Source: an uncultured Bacteroidales bacterium
Lineage (GTDB): Bacteria; Bacteroidota; Bacteroidia; Bacteroidales; Bacteroidaceae
Length of the DNA stretch: 60,262 bases
Direction: 5' to 3'
Assembly (NCBI GenBank): GCA_902782245.1
Contig: CACZMI010000004.1
Span: 1 to 60,262, forward strand
Position numbers and translations under genes: made by a program. The number at the start of each line of letters is the position of its first letter. The stretch's first letter is position 1. Under the pieces are notes generated by a model, which had not been told where the DNA came from, did not search any database, and saw only the letters and a list, made by a program, of their open reading frames with translations. This document shows, piece after piece, positions 16,122 to 24,688 of the stretch.

Positions 16122-17465
16122 TTACTTCTTTATCCTTGAGAGAATCTTCTTTGACTCCTCCTCATATCCGGGTTTACCCAGAAGAGCGAACATGTTCTTC
16201 TTGTAGGCCTCCACGCCCGGCTGGTTGAACGGGTTCACGCCAAGCACGTAACCGCTTATGCCGCAACCCTTCTCAAACATATAGATGAGTTGTCCAATCC
16301 AGTACTCATTGAGCTGGGGAACGGTGATGCGGATATTGGGAACACCTCCGTCCACATGTGCCAGCTGGGTACCCAGTTCGGCCATCTTGTTGACCTCATC
16401 CACGTGCTTTCCGGCCAGGAAATTCAGACCGTCCAGATTCTCGTCATCAGCAGGTACCAAAACTGAGTGCTGTACCTTATCGACCGATATCACCGTCTCG
16501 AAAATAGTACGCTCACCCTCCTGAATCCACTGACCCATGGAGTGCAGGTCTGTTGAGAAATCAACCGATGCGGGGAATATGCCCTTGCCATCCTTACCCT
16601 CTGACTCTCCGTAAAGCTGCTTCCACCATTCGCTCAGGTAGTGCAGTTTGGGCTGGAAGTTGACCAGGATCTCTATCTTCTTGCCACCGCGGTAAAGTGC
16701 ATTGCGTGCTGCCGCATACATGGCTGCGGGGTTATCCTCCAACCTGACGGTTGAGGTTGTCTGTCCTTCCATATCGGCTGCACCCTTAACCAGTTGACGG
16801 ATATCGTATCCGGCAACAGCGATGGGCAGAAGTCCAACCGGGGTAAGTACTGAGAATCGGCCGCCCACATTGTCGGGGATTATGAAACTGCGGTAGCCCT
16901 CCTTGTCGGCACATACGCGTGCGGCACCGCGCCTGGCATCGGTGATTGCAACGATAACCTTACGGGCCGTCTCCTTGCCGCGCTGATCCTCACACTGTTT
17001 CTTGAGCAGACGAAAAGCCAGAGCGGTCTCGGTGGTTGTACCGGACTTGGATATGTTGATTATTCCGAACTTCTTGTCCTTGATGTACTCGGTGAGTTCA
17101 TAGAGATAATCCTCACTGATATTGTGACCGGCAAACAGTATCTGCGGATTCTTTCCGTCACGGACAGATTGTACAAAACTGTTGCTGAGCGCCTCAATGA
17201 CTGCACGTGACCCAAGATAACTGCCGCCTATACCGGCAACTATTACCACCTCACAGTTATCACGCAGAATGCGGGCTGTCTCCTCAATAGCATCCAGAAG
17301 ACCCTTTTCTGTCTTTGATGCAAGATCCATCCAGCCGATAAAATCATTACCTGCTCCGCTGCCGTTCTCGAGTTTGCGGATGGCATCCGTTACTTCAGGC
17401 TCAAGCGTCTTGATTGCGCTTTGAGGAATGAATTTCTGAATCTGTGAAATGTCAATCTTAATCAT
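16122..17465 (-). CDS. pgi: Glucose-6-phosphate isomerase
   Basis: Interconverts glucose 6-phosphate and fructose 6-phosphate. The 447 residues are the compact bacterial form. Signatures include [16 protein letters not shown] (about 78-93), the phosphate-binding [16 protein letters not shown] (about 137-152), [13 protein letters not shown] (about 200-212) and the C-terminal HVDGG...[12 protein letters not shown] block. It starts 6 bases after gpsA and ends 9 bases before the HAD gene, all in one operon from lysS. Confidence 0.97.
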   Translation of the reverse strand: MIKIDISQIQKFIPQSAIKTLEPEVTDAIRKLENGSGAGNDFIGWMDLASKTEKGLLDAIEETARILRDNCEVVIVAGIGGSYLGSRAVIEALSNSFVQSVRDGKNPQILFAGHNISEDYLYELTEYIKDKKFGIINISKSGTTTETALAFRLLKKQCEDQRGKETARKVIVAITDARRGAARVCADKEGYRSFIIPDNVGGRFSVLTPVGLLPIAVAGYDIRQLVKGAADMEGQTTSTVRLEDNPAAMYAAARNALYRGGKKIEILVNFQPKLHYLSEWWKQLYGESEGKDGKGIFPASVDFSTDLHSMGQWIQEGERTIFETVISVDKVQHSVLVPADDENLDGLNFLAGKHVDEVNKMAELGTQLAHVDGGVPNIRITVPQLNEYWIGQLIYMFEKGCGISGYVLGVNPFNQPGVEAYKKNMFALLGKPGYEEESKKILSRIKK

Positions 17466-17471
17466 AGTCCC

Positions 17472-18473
17472 TTATTTGAATGAGTCGGTAAGGAGTTTTA
17501 TCTCAATTACCGGCGAAATATGTTCGTATAGAATGTTGTACATGGCGTCAAGTATGGGCATGTTTACACGATAATGCTCATTTATCTCCTTCATGCATTT
17601 GGTGCCGTAGTAACCCTCGGCAATCATCTCCATCTCCAACTGTGCGGCCTTTACCGAGTAGCCCTTACCCACCATGGTACCGAACACGCGGTTACGGCTG
17701 AAATTTGAGTAACCGGTTACCAGCAGGTCTCCCAGGTAAACCGAGTCATTGACGGCGCGGTTAGGCATGGGGCGTGCGGTGGCCAGGAAATTGTTCATCT
17801 CCTGGATTGCGTTTGACATAAGCACGGCCTGGAAGTTGTCACCGTACTTGAGTCCGCTGCAGATACCGGCGGCAATAGCGTAAACGTTCTTGAGTACTGA
17901 ACTGAACTCAATACCGGCCACATCCTCCGATACCGATGTCTTAACGTATGAGTTGGTGAGTTTGCGTGCTATATCCTGAGCGTTCTCCAGTTCCTGACAG
18001 CCTACAGTCAGATATGAAAGACGCTCCAGCGCAACCTCCTCAGCATGGCAGGGGCCTGCCACCACTGCGATATTCTCCATGGGAACGCCGTAGTAGCGGT
18101 GGAAATAGTCCGACATGAGCAGATTGTCATCGGGCACAATACCCTTAATGGCCGATACCACGAACTTGTCACGGAGTTTCACCTTGAGTTTCTTCATGTG
18201 ACTCTTGAAGTACGGTGACGGAGTTACGAACACCAGTACGTCAGACTCTTCGACAATCTTGTTGATATCGGACGAGAAGTTTATCCGGTTCACATCAAAC
18301 TGCACACCGGTAAGGTATGCGGGGTTGTGACCCAGACGCTTGAAATCCTCTATGCGGTCATCACGACGGATGTACCAATTTATGGAATCCTCGGTGGAGA
18401 GCAGGATCTTGGCTATTGCTGTAGCCCAGCTGCCGCCACCCATTATTGCCAGTTTTCCCTGTGGAATTGCCAT
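17472..18473 (-). CDS. gpsA: NAD(P)-dependent glycerol-3-phosphate dehydrogenase
   Basis: Makes sn-glycerol 3-phosphate from dihydroxyacetone phosphate for phospholipid synthesis. The 333 residues begin with a Rossmann fold IMGGGSWATAIAKIL (about residues 9-23). The family signature is around VAGPCHAEEVA and VKTSVSEDVAGIEFSSVLKNV, where the catalytic Lys lies, followed by YLGDLLVTGYS. It starts 12 bases after the lysS stop. Putting it beside pgi groups central carbon and lipid precursor genes. Confidence 0.95.
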   Translation of the reverse strand: MAIPQGKLAIMGGGSWATAIAKILLSTEDSINWYIRRDDRIEDFKRLGHNPAYLTGVQFDVNRINFSSDINKIVEESDVLVFVTPSPYFKSHMKKLKVKLRDKFVVSAIKGIVPDDNLLMSDYFHRYYGVPMENIAVVAGPCHAEEVALERLSYLTVGCQELENAQDIARKLTNSYVKTSVSEDVAGIEFSSVLKNVYAIAAGICSGLKYGDNFQAVLMSNAIQEMNNFLATARPMPNRAVNDSVYLGDLLVTGYSNFSRNRVFGTMVGKGYSVKAAQLEMEMIAEGYYGTKCMKEINEHYRVNMPILDAMYNILYEHISPVIEIKLLTDSFK

Positions 18474-18485
18474 AACACGATTGTT

Positions 18486-19994
18486 TTAATCCTTACTTTC
18501 AGGTTTCATCTGCGGGAAGAACAGAACCTCCTGGATAGCCTGCTGTCCGGTCATGAGCATAACCAGACGGTCTATGCCGATGCCGATACCGCTTGTGGGA
18601 GGCATACCGTACTCCAGAGCGCGTACGAAATCCTGATCTATGAACATAGCCTCGTCATCACCCTTCTGGCTCAGGCGCAGCTGATCCTGGAAACGCTCGT
18701 ACTGATCTATGGGATCGTTCAGCTCACTGTAAGCATTAGCCAGTTCCTTGCCGTTGACCATCAGCTCAAAACGCTCGGTAAGACCGGGCTTGCTGCGGTG
18801 CATCTTGGTAAGGGGTGACATCTCAACGGGATAGTCTGTGATAAATGTGGGCTGTATGAATGTACCCTCGCAGGTCTCGCCGAATATCTCGTCAATGAGT
18901 TTGCCCTTGCCCATGGAGGGAGTAACCTCCACGCCGCACTTCTTGGCAACCTCACGCATCTCATCCTCCGACATACCGTTCAGGTCATAGCCTGTCTTCT
19001 CCTTGATGGCGTCCAGGATAGGCAGACGACGGTAGGGAGCCTTGAAGTCAACTTCGTTCTCACCTACCATAACCTTGGTGGTGCCGTTGGTCTCAATGGC
19101 AATCTTCTCAAGCAGTTTCTCGGTAAAGTCCATCATCCAGTTGTAGTCCTTATAGGCCACATATAGTTCCATGCAGGTGAACTCGGGATTATGGGTACGG
19201 TCCATGCCCTCGTTACGGAAGTTCTTGCCAATCTCATAAACACCCTCAAAACCGCCAACGATAAGACGCTTCAGATAGAGCTCTGTTGCTATACGGCAAT
19301 AAAGGTCTATATCAAGGGTGTTATGGTGTGTGATGAACGGACGTGCGCTTGCACCACCGGGAATTGACTGCAGTATAGGAGTCTCAACCTCAGTATAACC
19401 GGCATTGTCCAGGACTGAACGCAGGGTGCGGATAACCTTGGTGCGCTTGAGGAATGTCTCCTTGACGCCCTCGTTAACCACCAGGTCAACGTAACGCATA
19501 CGGTAACGCAGGTCGGGGTCATCGAACTTGTCATATGCGACTCCGTCCTTGTACTTTACTATAGGCAGCGGACGCAGTGACTTGCTCAGCACCGTGAGTT
19601 TCTTGGCGTGGATTGTAATCTCACCCATCTGAGTACGGAATACGAATCCCTCGATGCCGATGAAATCACCTATGTCAAGGAGTTTCTTAAACACCTTGTT
19701 GTACATCTCTTTGTCCTCCTCATCGGGACAGATGTCATCACGGGTTATGTAGACCTGGATACGGCCTGTTGAATCCATCAGTTCTATGAATGAAGCCTTA
19801 CCCATGATACGGCGGCTCATCATACGACCTGCCACGCATACCTGGCGGGGCTCATCCTCATCCTTGAAGTTCTCTTTTATCTCGGCAGCGAAAGCGTTTG
19901 TGGGATACATTGCTGCGGGATAGGGATCGATACCCATGGCACGCAGTTCCTTAAGACTCTCTCTTCTGAATTGTTCCTGATCGCTTAATTCCAT
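18486..19994 (-). CDS. lysS: Lysyl-tRNA synthetase, class II
   Basis: Charges tRNA-Lys. The 502 residues show an N-terminal OB-fold anticodon domain (about 55-150) and a class II catalytic core. Motif 1 is near VETPILQSIPGGASARPF, motif 2 is FRNEGMDRTHNPEFTCME (about 260-277), and motif 3 is GMPPTSGIGIGIDRLVMLMT near the C-terminus. It is the first gene of the lysS-gpsA-pgi-HAD operon. The start is supported by a TACCTTTG promoter box about 30 bases upstream. Confidence 0.97.
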   Translation of the reverse strand: MELSDQEQFRRESLKELRAMGIDPYPAAMYPTNAFAAEIKENFKDEDEPRQVCVAGRMMSRRIMGKASFIELMDSTGRIQVYITRDDICPDEEDKEMYNKVFKKLLDIGDFIGIEGFVFRTQMGEITIHAKKLTVLSKSLRPLPIVKYKDGVAYDKFDDPDLRYRMRYVDLVVNEGVKETFLKRTKVIRTLRSVLDNAGYTEVETPILQSIPGGASARPFITHHNTLDIDLYCRIATELYLKRLIVGGFEGVYEIGKNFRNEGMDRTHNPEFTCMELYVAYKDYNWMMDFTEKLLEKIAIETNGTTKVMVGENEVDFKAPYRRLPILDAIKEKTGYDLNGMSEDEMREVAKKCGVEVTPSMGKGKLIDEIFGETCEGTFIQPTFITDYPVEMSPLTKMHRSKPGLTERFELMVNGKELANAYSELNDPIDQYERFQDQLRLSQKGDDEAMFIDQDFVRALEYGMPPTSGIGIGIDRLVMLMTGQQAIQEVLFFPQMKPESKD

Positions 19995-20025
19995 TGTTTC
20001 CTGAATACTACTTATATACGGACTG

Positions 20026-20033
20026 CAAAGGTA
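20026..20033 (-). promoter_or_regulatory. Minus-7 promoter box of lysS
   Basis: TACCTTTG on the minus strand, followed by CA, an exact TAnnTTTG match. The leader to the ATG at 19994 is about 28 bases. It probably drives the whole lysS-gpsA-pgi-HAD operon. Confidence 0.65.
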
Positions 20034-20040
20034 GTAAAAT

Positions 20041-20096
20041 AAAATAATAATGGCGCGTTACGCGCCACTATTACATAATCTTAACTCCTTCGGAGT
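20041..20096 (-). terminator. Two short palindromes and a T-rich tail after the lipoprotein gene
   Basis: Read on the minus strand, ACTCC-GAA-GGAGT (20084-20096) and TGGCGCG-TAA-CGCGCCA (20051-20067) are perfect hairpins with 3-base loops. They are followed by a T-rich stretch (20041-20050). They lie 3' of the lipoprotein gene and just before the lysS promoter, so terminator use is likely. Confidence 0.6.
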
Positions 20097-20105
20097 CAGT
20101 AATAA

Positions 20106-20699
20106 TCACTTGCCCAGAAGGCCGAAAATGCTTGTCAGGGACGAGATTGTGCTCGACACCTCATCCGAGGCATCCTCAATCATCTCAACTGCCTCCGAAA
20201 CTGTCTCCTGAGCGGCAGTCTTTACCTGTGTGGTTGTCTCCTGTACAGTCTGCTTGGCCGTCTGGGTAGCCTGCTGACCGGTCTCCTCAGCACCTGCTTT
20301 GGCAAGTACGCCTGCAGCGGCTATTGTTGACAGGTCAGTACCGCTGGCCAAAGTCTGGAGAGTGTTGGTTACTGTGCTTGCGGTGTTCTTGGTTACCAGA
20401 TGATCAGAGCCCAGGATGAGACCCTTAGCAAAGTCATTGTAAAACTCACTCTTGTCATCTACGCCCTTAAGGCCCTGGATACCGTTGGTCAACTGGGCAA
20501 GCATAATGATGTTGCTCAGATTGGTCACATCAATCTGACCGTCGGTCTGATACTGGGAATAAAGGCTCTTAAGAGCTGCGCCCGATGCCTGTCCGCTGAC
20601 TGATGCGCTGCCGTTCTTTGTTCCTACACCCAATATGCCGCATGACGATGTCATAAGGCATACTGCAAAACAAACTGCTAATCCAAAAAACTTTTTCAT
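20106..20699 (-). CDS. Small lipoprotein of unknown function
   Basis: A 197-residue predicted lipoprotein. The signal MKKFFGLAVCFAVCLMTSSC ends in a lipobox with Cys20. A Gly/Ser-rich linker and a helical region with a TNLSNIIMLAQLTNGIQGLKG segment follow. From about residue 130 there is a low-complexity stretch rich in Gln, Thr, Glu and Ala that could form a long helix, and the end is hydrophobic (SIFGLLGK). I recognise no domain. I chose the ATG at 20699, where the signal starts; a longer in-frame start at 20720 would overlap the GH97 stop by 4 bases. It is probably co-transcribed with the GH97 gene. Confidence 0.75.
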   Translation of the reverse strand: MKKFFGLAVCFAVCLMTSSCGILGVGTKNGSASVSGQASGAALKSLYSQYQTDGQIDVTNLSNIIMLAQLTNGIQGLKGVDDKSEFYNDFAKGLILGSDHLVTKNTASTVTNTLQTLASGTDLSTIAAAGVLAKAGAEETGQQATQTAKQTVQETTTQVKTAAQETVSEAVEMIEDASDEVSSTISSLTSIFGLLGK

Positions 20700-20716
20700 A
20701 AATATCATTTTTAAAG

Positions 20717-22732
20717 TCACTTCATTATCATGGTGGCGCCGCTGGGCTGCATCACAAACTCATAAGGCTTCTTTGTCTTGAGTTTGAGTGTGCTCAGTGA
20801 AGGCTCCAGAGTCTTCTTGTCATCAGTGTAGAACTGCACCTCTCCGTCTCCAAGGAATGAAAGGTCTATCTTGGATTTGATAACCTCCTTGGTGGCATTC
20901 AGTCCTGCTACGAACCAGCGGCCGTCAGTACTCTTGCGTGCCAATATCACGTACTTGCCGGGATAGCCGTCAAGGAAACGTGTCTCGGTCCATGTGGTGG
21001 GAGCGTCACGCAACCAGTCCATGCAGATCTTGGGGGCATCCTCCAGATTGTTGGGGCAGATGGCTATATTCTGGATGGGGTTCTGGAAAATGACCTCGGT
21101 TGCAATCTGGAATATGGGAGTGGTCTTAAGCTGTGATCCGCGTCCGCTGTTCTGCTTGTTGAGGATGCGGTTCATGAAGCAGCCGCCGAACTCCATGCAG
21201 CCCACGGTGTTGCGTACAAACGGATGCAGGGTGGCCTTGAAAGCCTCCTCATCACATGCGCCCTGGCCAAAGTACATATTCTCCGATGCCAGTACAGCCT
21301 CGGATCCTACGTAGTTGGGATACATTCTCTCCCATCCGCGTGGCAGTGTGCAGCCGTGGAATATGCACATGATTCCGTGGTCGTTGGCATCGGACAGCAC
21401 CTCCTCATAAAGACGGATGGTCTCCTGCTTGTCGCCGCCCCAGAAATCGACCTTGATTCCCTTGCAGCCCACTTTCTCCAACCAGGCCATCTCCTGCTTG
21501 CGGATAATCGAGTTGTCCATCTTGCAGATGGGGCTCTGTACTATATCGTTCCAGTAGCCGCTCGAGCTGTACCACAGGAATACATCGACCTTCTTGGAGT
21601 TGGCATACTTGATGAGCTGCTCCATGCGGTCATAGCCTATATTCTCATCCCAACCTGCATCGACCAGGATATACTCCCAGCCCATCTCGCTGGCCAGGTC
21701 TATGAACTTTATCTGGTCATCCCAGTTGCAGGATGCATCCTGCCATACTATCCAGCTCCATGTGCTGCGGCCGTATACATACTCGCGTGAAGGAGCATAG
21801 AGAGGCTCAACATAATCCCACATGACGGTTGTCTCAACGATCGGCTTCAGGTCGGCACCCACTGTGATGGTACGCCAGGGTGTTGAAGCGGGAAGACGGA
21901 ATGCAGGGCATACGGTGCCGATGCCGTTGTTCTCATCGGGCATGGGGAACTCAATCTTATAAGTATTATCCTTGCAGTCACCCAGACGTGATGCGCAGTA
22001 ACTGCTGCTTACACCGGTCTCGCACAGCAGTACCCAACCGTTCTCACCTACGTGGAACAGTCCGGGGAATGTGTAACCGTGACCGTACTGTGAGCGTACG
22101 TTCATCTGTCCGTCATTGGAGTAACCCTCCTCATAACTGGGCTTACTGCGCTGCCAGCCAATCATGGCGTCACTCTGCGGAGTGAGGAATGTGGTGGTGC
22201 CGTCAGGGAAACGGAATCCGGTATTCTCAAAGAGAACGCGGGTGCTTGCGCGCTGGCGGGGTTTGGGGATGTTATAGCGGATGGCTATGTCATTGTCGCT
22301 TACGCGGAACTCAAACTCTATGTTCTGGCGGGCTGCATTCTGCAACTCAATCACTGCAGCATTATAGGCATGGTTTACATGGGCTGTCTTGATGCGGTCC
22401 ATGGTGTAATCCACCTGTGCACTCTCAACAGTGTTCTTTACCAGTGTCAGGTTACCGGTAAAATCGCCGTTCCCGGCCTCACGTCCCTGAGGAAGTCCCT
22501 CAAGTGTCGGTTTGGAACCCATATCCAGCATTATGCCGATGGGTGAATCCTCCAGCATCTGTTTACCGTCATATTTTACCGAGTAGGTAGGACTTTCCGT
22601 TCCGGTAAGATTGAATGAAACGACAAGACGGCCGTCCGGGCTTGTAAGGTCCGGTATTCCTGCACCATCCTGCGCAAACACTCCCATGCAAGCCAGCACT
22701 GATCCGACTGCAAAAGCAAAAATTTTCTTCAT
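20717..22732 (-). CDS. GH97 family alpha-glycosidase (SusB-like), predicted retaining type
   Basis: A 671-residue exported enzyme with a signal peptide (1-20, ending VFA-Q). The N-terminal beta-sandwich (about 25-290) and the catalytic barrel (about 300-570) match GH97, for example GRSTWSWIVWQD, YILVDAGW and FHGCTLPRGWERMYPN. GH97 contains inverting alpha-glucosidases such as SusB and retaining alpha-galactosidases. In the retaining group an Asp nucleophile occupies a position that is Gly in SusB. Here GIKVDFWGGD has Asp429 at that place, so I predict a retaining enzyme, perhaps an alpha-galactosidase. It is not in a SusC/SusD locus. A lipoprotein gene follows closely. Confidence 0.9.
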   Translation of the reverse strand: MKKIFAFAVGSVLACMGVFAQDGAGIPDLTSPDGRLVVSFNLTGTESPTYSVKYDGKQMLEDSPIGIMLDMGSKPTLEGLPQGREAGNGDFTGNLTLVKNTVESAQVDYTMDRIKTAHVNHAYNAAVIELQNAARQNIEFEFRVSDNDIAIRYNIPKPRQRASTRVLFENTGFRFPDGTTTFLTPQSDAMIGWQRSKPSYEEGYSNDGQMNVRSQYGHGYTFPGLFHVGENGWVLLCETGVSSSYCASRLGDCKDNTYKIEFPMPDENNGIGTVCPAFRLPASTPWRTITVGADLKPIVETTVMWDYVEPLYAPSREYVYGRSTWSWIVWQDASCNWDDQIKFIDLASEMGWEYILVDAGWDENIGYDRMEQLIKYANSKKVDVFLWYSSSGYWNDIVQSPICKMDNSIIRKQEMAWLEKVGCKGIKVDFWGGDKQETIRLYEEVLSDANDHGIMCIFHGCTLPRGWERMYPNYVGSEAVLASENMYFGQGACDEEAFKATLHPFVRNTVGCMEFGGCFMNRILNKQNSGRGSQLKTTPIFQIATEVIFQNPIQNIAICPNNLEDAPKICMDWLRDAPTTWTETRFLDGYPGKYVILARKSTDGRWFVAGLNATKEVIKSKIDLSFLGDGEVQFYTDDKKTLEPSLSTLKLKTKKPYEFVMQPSGATMIMK

Positions 22733-22771
22733 AGCAAAATATTGTAAGTTTTCAAGTTGAATAATGTCTTA

Positions 22772-23638
22772 TCAAAGTGCGCGGAAACTGAGACGCAATG
22801 TAATCTGCGGGTAGATGGGATACTTGTCAACGTACTCAAGTATCTCCTTTGCGTCATTGTCAAGTCCCTCGGCGGCATCTGTTATCGAACCCACCTCCTT
22901 ATCCTGGCAGTAGAGTGCCGAATTATGATAAATCATGGCACCTGCCTCCAACTGCAGGCCCACCGTACGGTTGGGTATGCATCGGCCAAGACCCAGACCT
23001 ACGTAATACTTCAGGGGATCCATCCTGAAATCGGCCTGCATGTATCCGCAGCCGTCTTTTTCCACAACAGGGTAAGTCTCCTCTCCTATTTCAAGAGCTA
23101 GTTCTCTCTTTCCATCCGGAGCGGTAGGATCGGGATATTTCTGATTCAGTTCATTCAGGGCGGCCCAATCATTCTCCGTGGTTTTACCGCTCACGCTCAG
23201 GAACGGTTTGTCTCTCTTGGAGGAGGGGGTATAATAGATACCTCCGGCCACGTAGAAACGTCCCATGGCAAACGGATACCAGTTAATCATTGCCTTGATA
23301 TTTGAAAGGTTGAGACCCAGACCGGCATCGATTTTGGCCTCATCTCCGAATTTATGTTCAAATTCCTGAGCAGTCAGCGTGGTGTATTGTTCCTGAGCCT
23401 TCCGAAGGTCCTCGGTATCTAGCACCAGATCCGTTCTGAAGAGGTCGCCTGCAGGTGCCCAATTATAACCGGCCTTGACAACCAGATGTTTCTGGACGGG
23501 CATAGCCAACTCCACACCGAGGCCGTGGAGACCCACCTCTGCTCCTACTGAAAAATGACGGAACGCTTCCATATTATCCTGTGCCGATGCACAAAGAAAC
23601 ATGGATGCGGCAAATAGGGGAAGAAATAATTTTCTCAT
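22772..23638 (-). CDS. Outer membrane beta-barrel protein of unknown function
   Basis: A 288-residue protein with a signal peptide (1-19, ending CASA-Q). The alternating strand pattern with Gly and aromatic residues (FSVGAEVGLHGLGVELAMPV, VKAGYNW, YVGLGLG) and a C-terminal strand ending in ITLRLSFRAL are typical of an OmpA-like or PorT-like barrel with a C-terminal sorting strand. No specific family is recognised. A TATTTTTG promoter box stands about 47 bases upstream. The gap to the GH97 gene is 39 bases, so the two may be co-transcribed. Confidence 0.75.
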   Translation of the reverse strand: MRKLFLPLFAASMFLCASAQDNMEAFRHFSVGAEVGLHGLGVELAMPVQKHLVVKAGYNWAPAGDLFRTDLVLDTEDLRKAQEQYTTLTAQEFEHKFGDEAKIDAGLGLNLSNIKAMINWYPFAMGRFYVAGGIYYTPSSKRDKPFLSVSGKTTENDWAALNELNQKYPDPTAPDGKRELALEIGEETYPVVEKDGCGYMQADFRMDPLKYYVGLGLGRCIPNRTVGLQLEAGAMIYHNSALYCQDKEVGSITDAAEGLDNDAKEILEYVDKYPIYPQITLRLSFRAL

Positions 23639-23684
23639 ATATCAAAAAGGATTTATCTGTCAGATTAGAAATCGTTTGACCATG

Positions 23685-23692
23685 CAAAAATA
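23685..23692 (-). promoter_or_regulatory. Minus-7 promoter box of the outer membrane protein gene
   Basis: TATTTTTG on the minus strand, followed by CA, matches TAnnTTTG. The leader to the ATG at 23638 would be about 43 bases. Confidence 0.5.
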
Positions 23693-23754
23693 AACCTTTC
23701 TTACACAGTAAGAAAATAAATCACGAAATAATTACTTAACTTCGCGTCCGAAAT

Positions 23755-23828
23755 GGCTCCGTAGCTCAGTTGAATAGAGCGTCAGATTCCGGTTCTGCAG
23801 GTCGTGGGTTTGAATCCCACCGGGGTCA
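23755..23828 (+). tRNA. tRNA-Arg (anticodon CCG)
   Basis: A full 74-nt cloverleaf. The acceptor stem is GGCTCCG with CGGGGTC (two G-T wobbles), the D arm is GCTC/GAGC, and the T arm is GTGGG-TTTGAAT-CCCAC. The anticodon loop TTCCGGT gives anticodon CCG, reading the arginine codon CGG. The discriminator base is A at 23828 and CCA is not encoded. The anticodon stem has four pairs plus an apparent U-C mismatch at 27-43. A TAACTTCG box 11 bases upstream could be its promoter. The intrinsic terminator and an inverted copy of the tRNA 3' end follow. Confidence 0.93.
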
Positions 23829-23882
23829 CAAAACAAGCGTTCGCCCAGGCGACCGCTTTTTTTGTAACCCCGGTGGGATTCA
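23811..23882. repeat. Inverted copy of the tRNA-Arg 3' end
   Basis: The last 18 bases of the tRNA plus flank (23811-23832) recur in inverted orientation at 23861-23882, with 21 of 22 bases matching. The two arms enclose the terminator hairpin. Transcript running past the terminator would let the second arm pair with the tRNA T arm and acceptor strand. Confidence 0.85.
23836..23863 (+). terminator. Intrinsic terminator of tRNA-Arg
   Basis: AGCGTTCGCC (23836-23845) pairs with GGCGACCGCT (23848-23857) with one internal mismatch, followed by seven Ts (23857-23863). It begins 7 bases after the tRNA. Confidence 0.8.
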
Positions 23883-24024
23883 GGGCCTTGGCTACGCCAG
23901 GCCCGATAAACCTTTTTTTAGTTCACTCCGTGAACGCGCTCCCTACGGGAGCTTGGCGGCCCTACGGGGACCGCGGTCTCGTTCGTCGCCTCACTCGCTC
24001 CATTACGCTAATGCCTGCGTAAAC
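23883..24024. repeat. Cluster of short palindromes between tRNA-Arg and ung
   Basis: No gene is seen here. The stretch holds a row of hairpins: GGGCCTTGGC-TAC-GCCAGGCCC (23883-23904, then T7 at 23913-23919), GTTCAC-TCC-GTGAAC (23921-23935), GCTCCC-TAC-GGGAGC (23938-23952) and CCC-TAC-GGG nearby (23959-23967). Short frames across it start inside the tRNA and are not genes. Confidence 0.7.
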
Positions 24025-24687
24025 TTACCATTCTATGGGAGTCTGGCCGTGATCGGTGAGCCACTTGTTGGTGAGGCTGAAGTGGTGATTGCCGAAGAAC
24101 CCGTTATAGGCTGAGAGGGGGGATGGATGGGCCGATGAAAGTACAAGATGACGGGAGCGGTCTATGATGGCTCCTTTTTTCTTGGCATAACCTCCCCAAA
24201 GTATGAATACAAGGCCGTCACGGTGAGCGTTGAGTTCACGGATTGCAGCATCGGTAAACTCTTCCCAACCCTTTCCCTGATGGGAACCGGCCTGACCGGC
24301 ACGGACCGTCAGAGTGGCGTTCAGAAGCAGCACACCCTGCTGCGCCCAACGCGTCAGGTCGCCGCTTACAGGAACAGGTTTACCCAGGTCATCGCTTATC
24401 TCCTTGAAAATATTACGGAGCGAGGGCGGGAACGGCACGCCGTCGTTTACCGAAAAGCACAGGCCGTGCGCCTGACCCGGCTCGTGATACGGATCCTGTC
24501 CTATTATGACAACCTTGACCTTATCGAATGGACACAGATCAAAGGCATTGAATATCAGACGTCCGGGAGGATAGACCGGACCATGGGCGTACTCATCCCT
24601 GACAAAGTCCGTCAGAGTCCTGAAATAGGGCTTGTCAAACTCTGTCTGGAGATGCTCCTTCCAACTCTGGTCTATTTTTACCTCCAT
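24025..24687 (-). CDS. ung: Uracil-DNA glycosylase
   Basis: Removes uracil from DNA, starting base excision repair. A normal length family 1 enzyme of 220 residues. The water-activating motif is VVIIGQDPYHEPGQAHGLCFSV (about residues 60-80, with the catalytic Asp in GQDPYH). The uracil pocket Phe is in FSV, VLLLNATLTVRAGQAGSH follows, and the DNA-minor-groove loop is SSAHPSPLSAYNGFFG (His-Pro-Ser-Pro-Leu). It starts 1 base after the asnA stop, so the two are co-transcribed. Confidence 0.97.
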   Translation of the reverse strand: MEVKIDQSWKEHLQTEFDKPYFRTLTDFVRDEYAHGPVYPPGRLIFNAFDLCPFDKVKVVIIGQDPYHEPGQAHGLCFSVNDGVPFPPSLRNIFKEISDDLGKPVPVSGDLTRWAQQGVLLLNATLTVRAGQAGSHQGKGWEEFTDAAIRELNAHRDGLVFILWGGYAKKKGAIIDRSRHLVLSSAHPSPLSAYNGFFGNHHFSLTNKWLTDHGQTPIEW

Positions 24688-24688
24688 A

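Noticed and set aside
23770-24114. Short frames beginning inside tRNA-Arg (with a GFESHRGH-like peptide)
   Set aside because: This peptide is the standard artefact of translating the T arm of a tRNA; the rest reads through hairpins.
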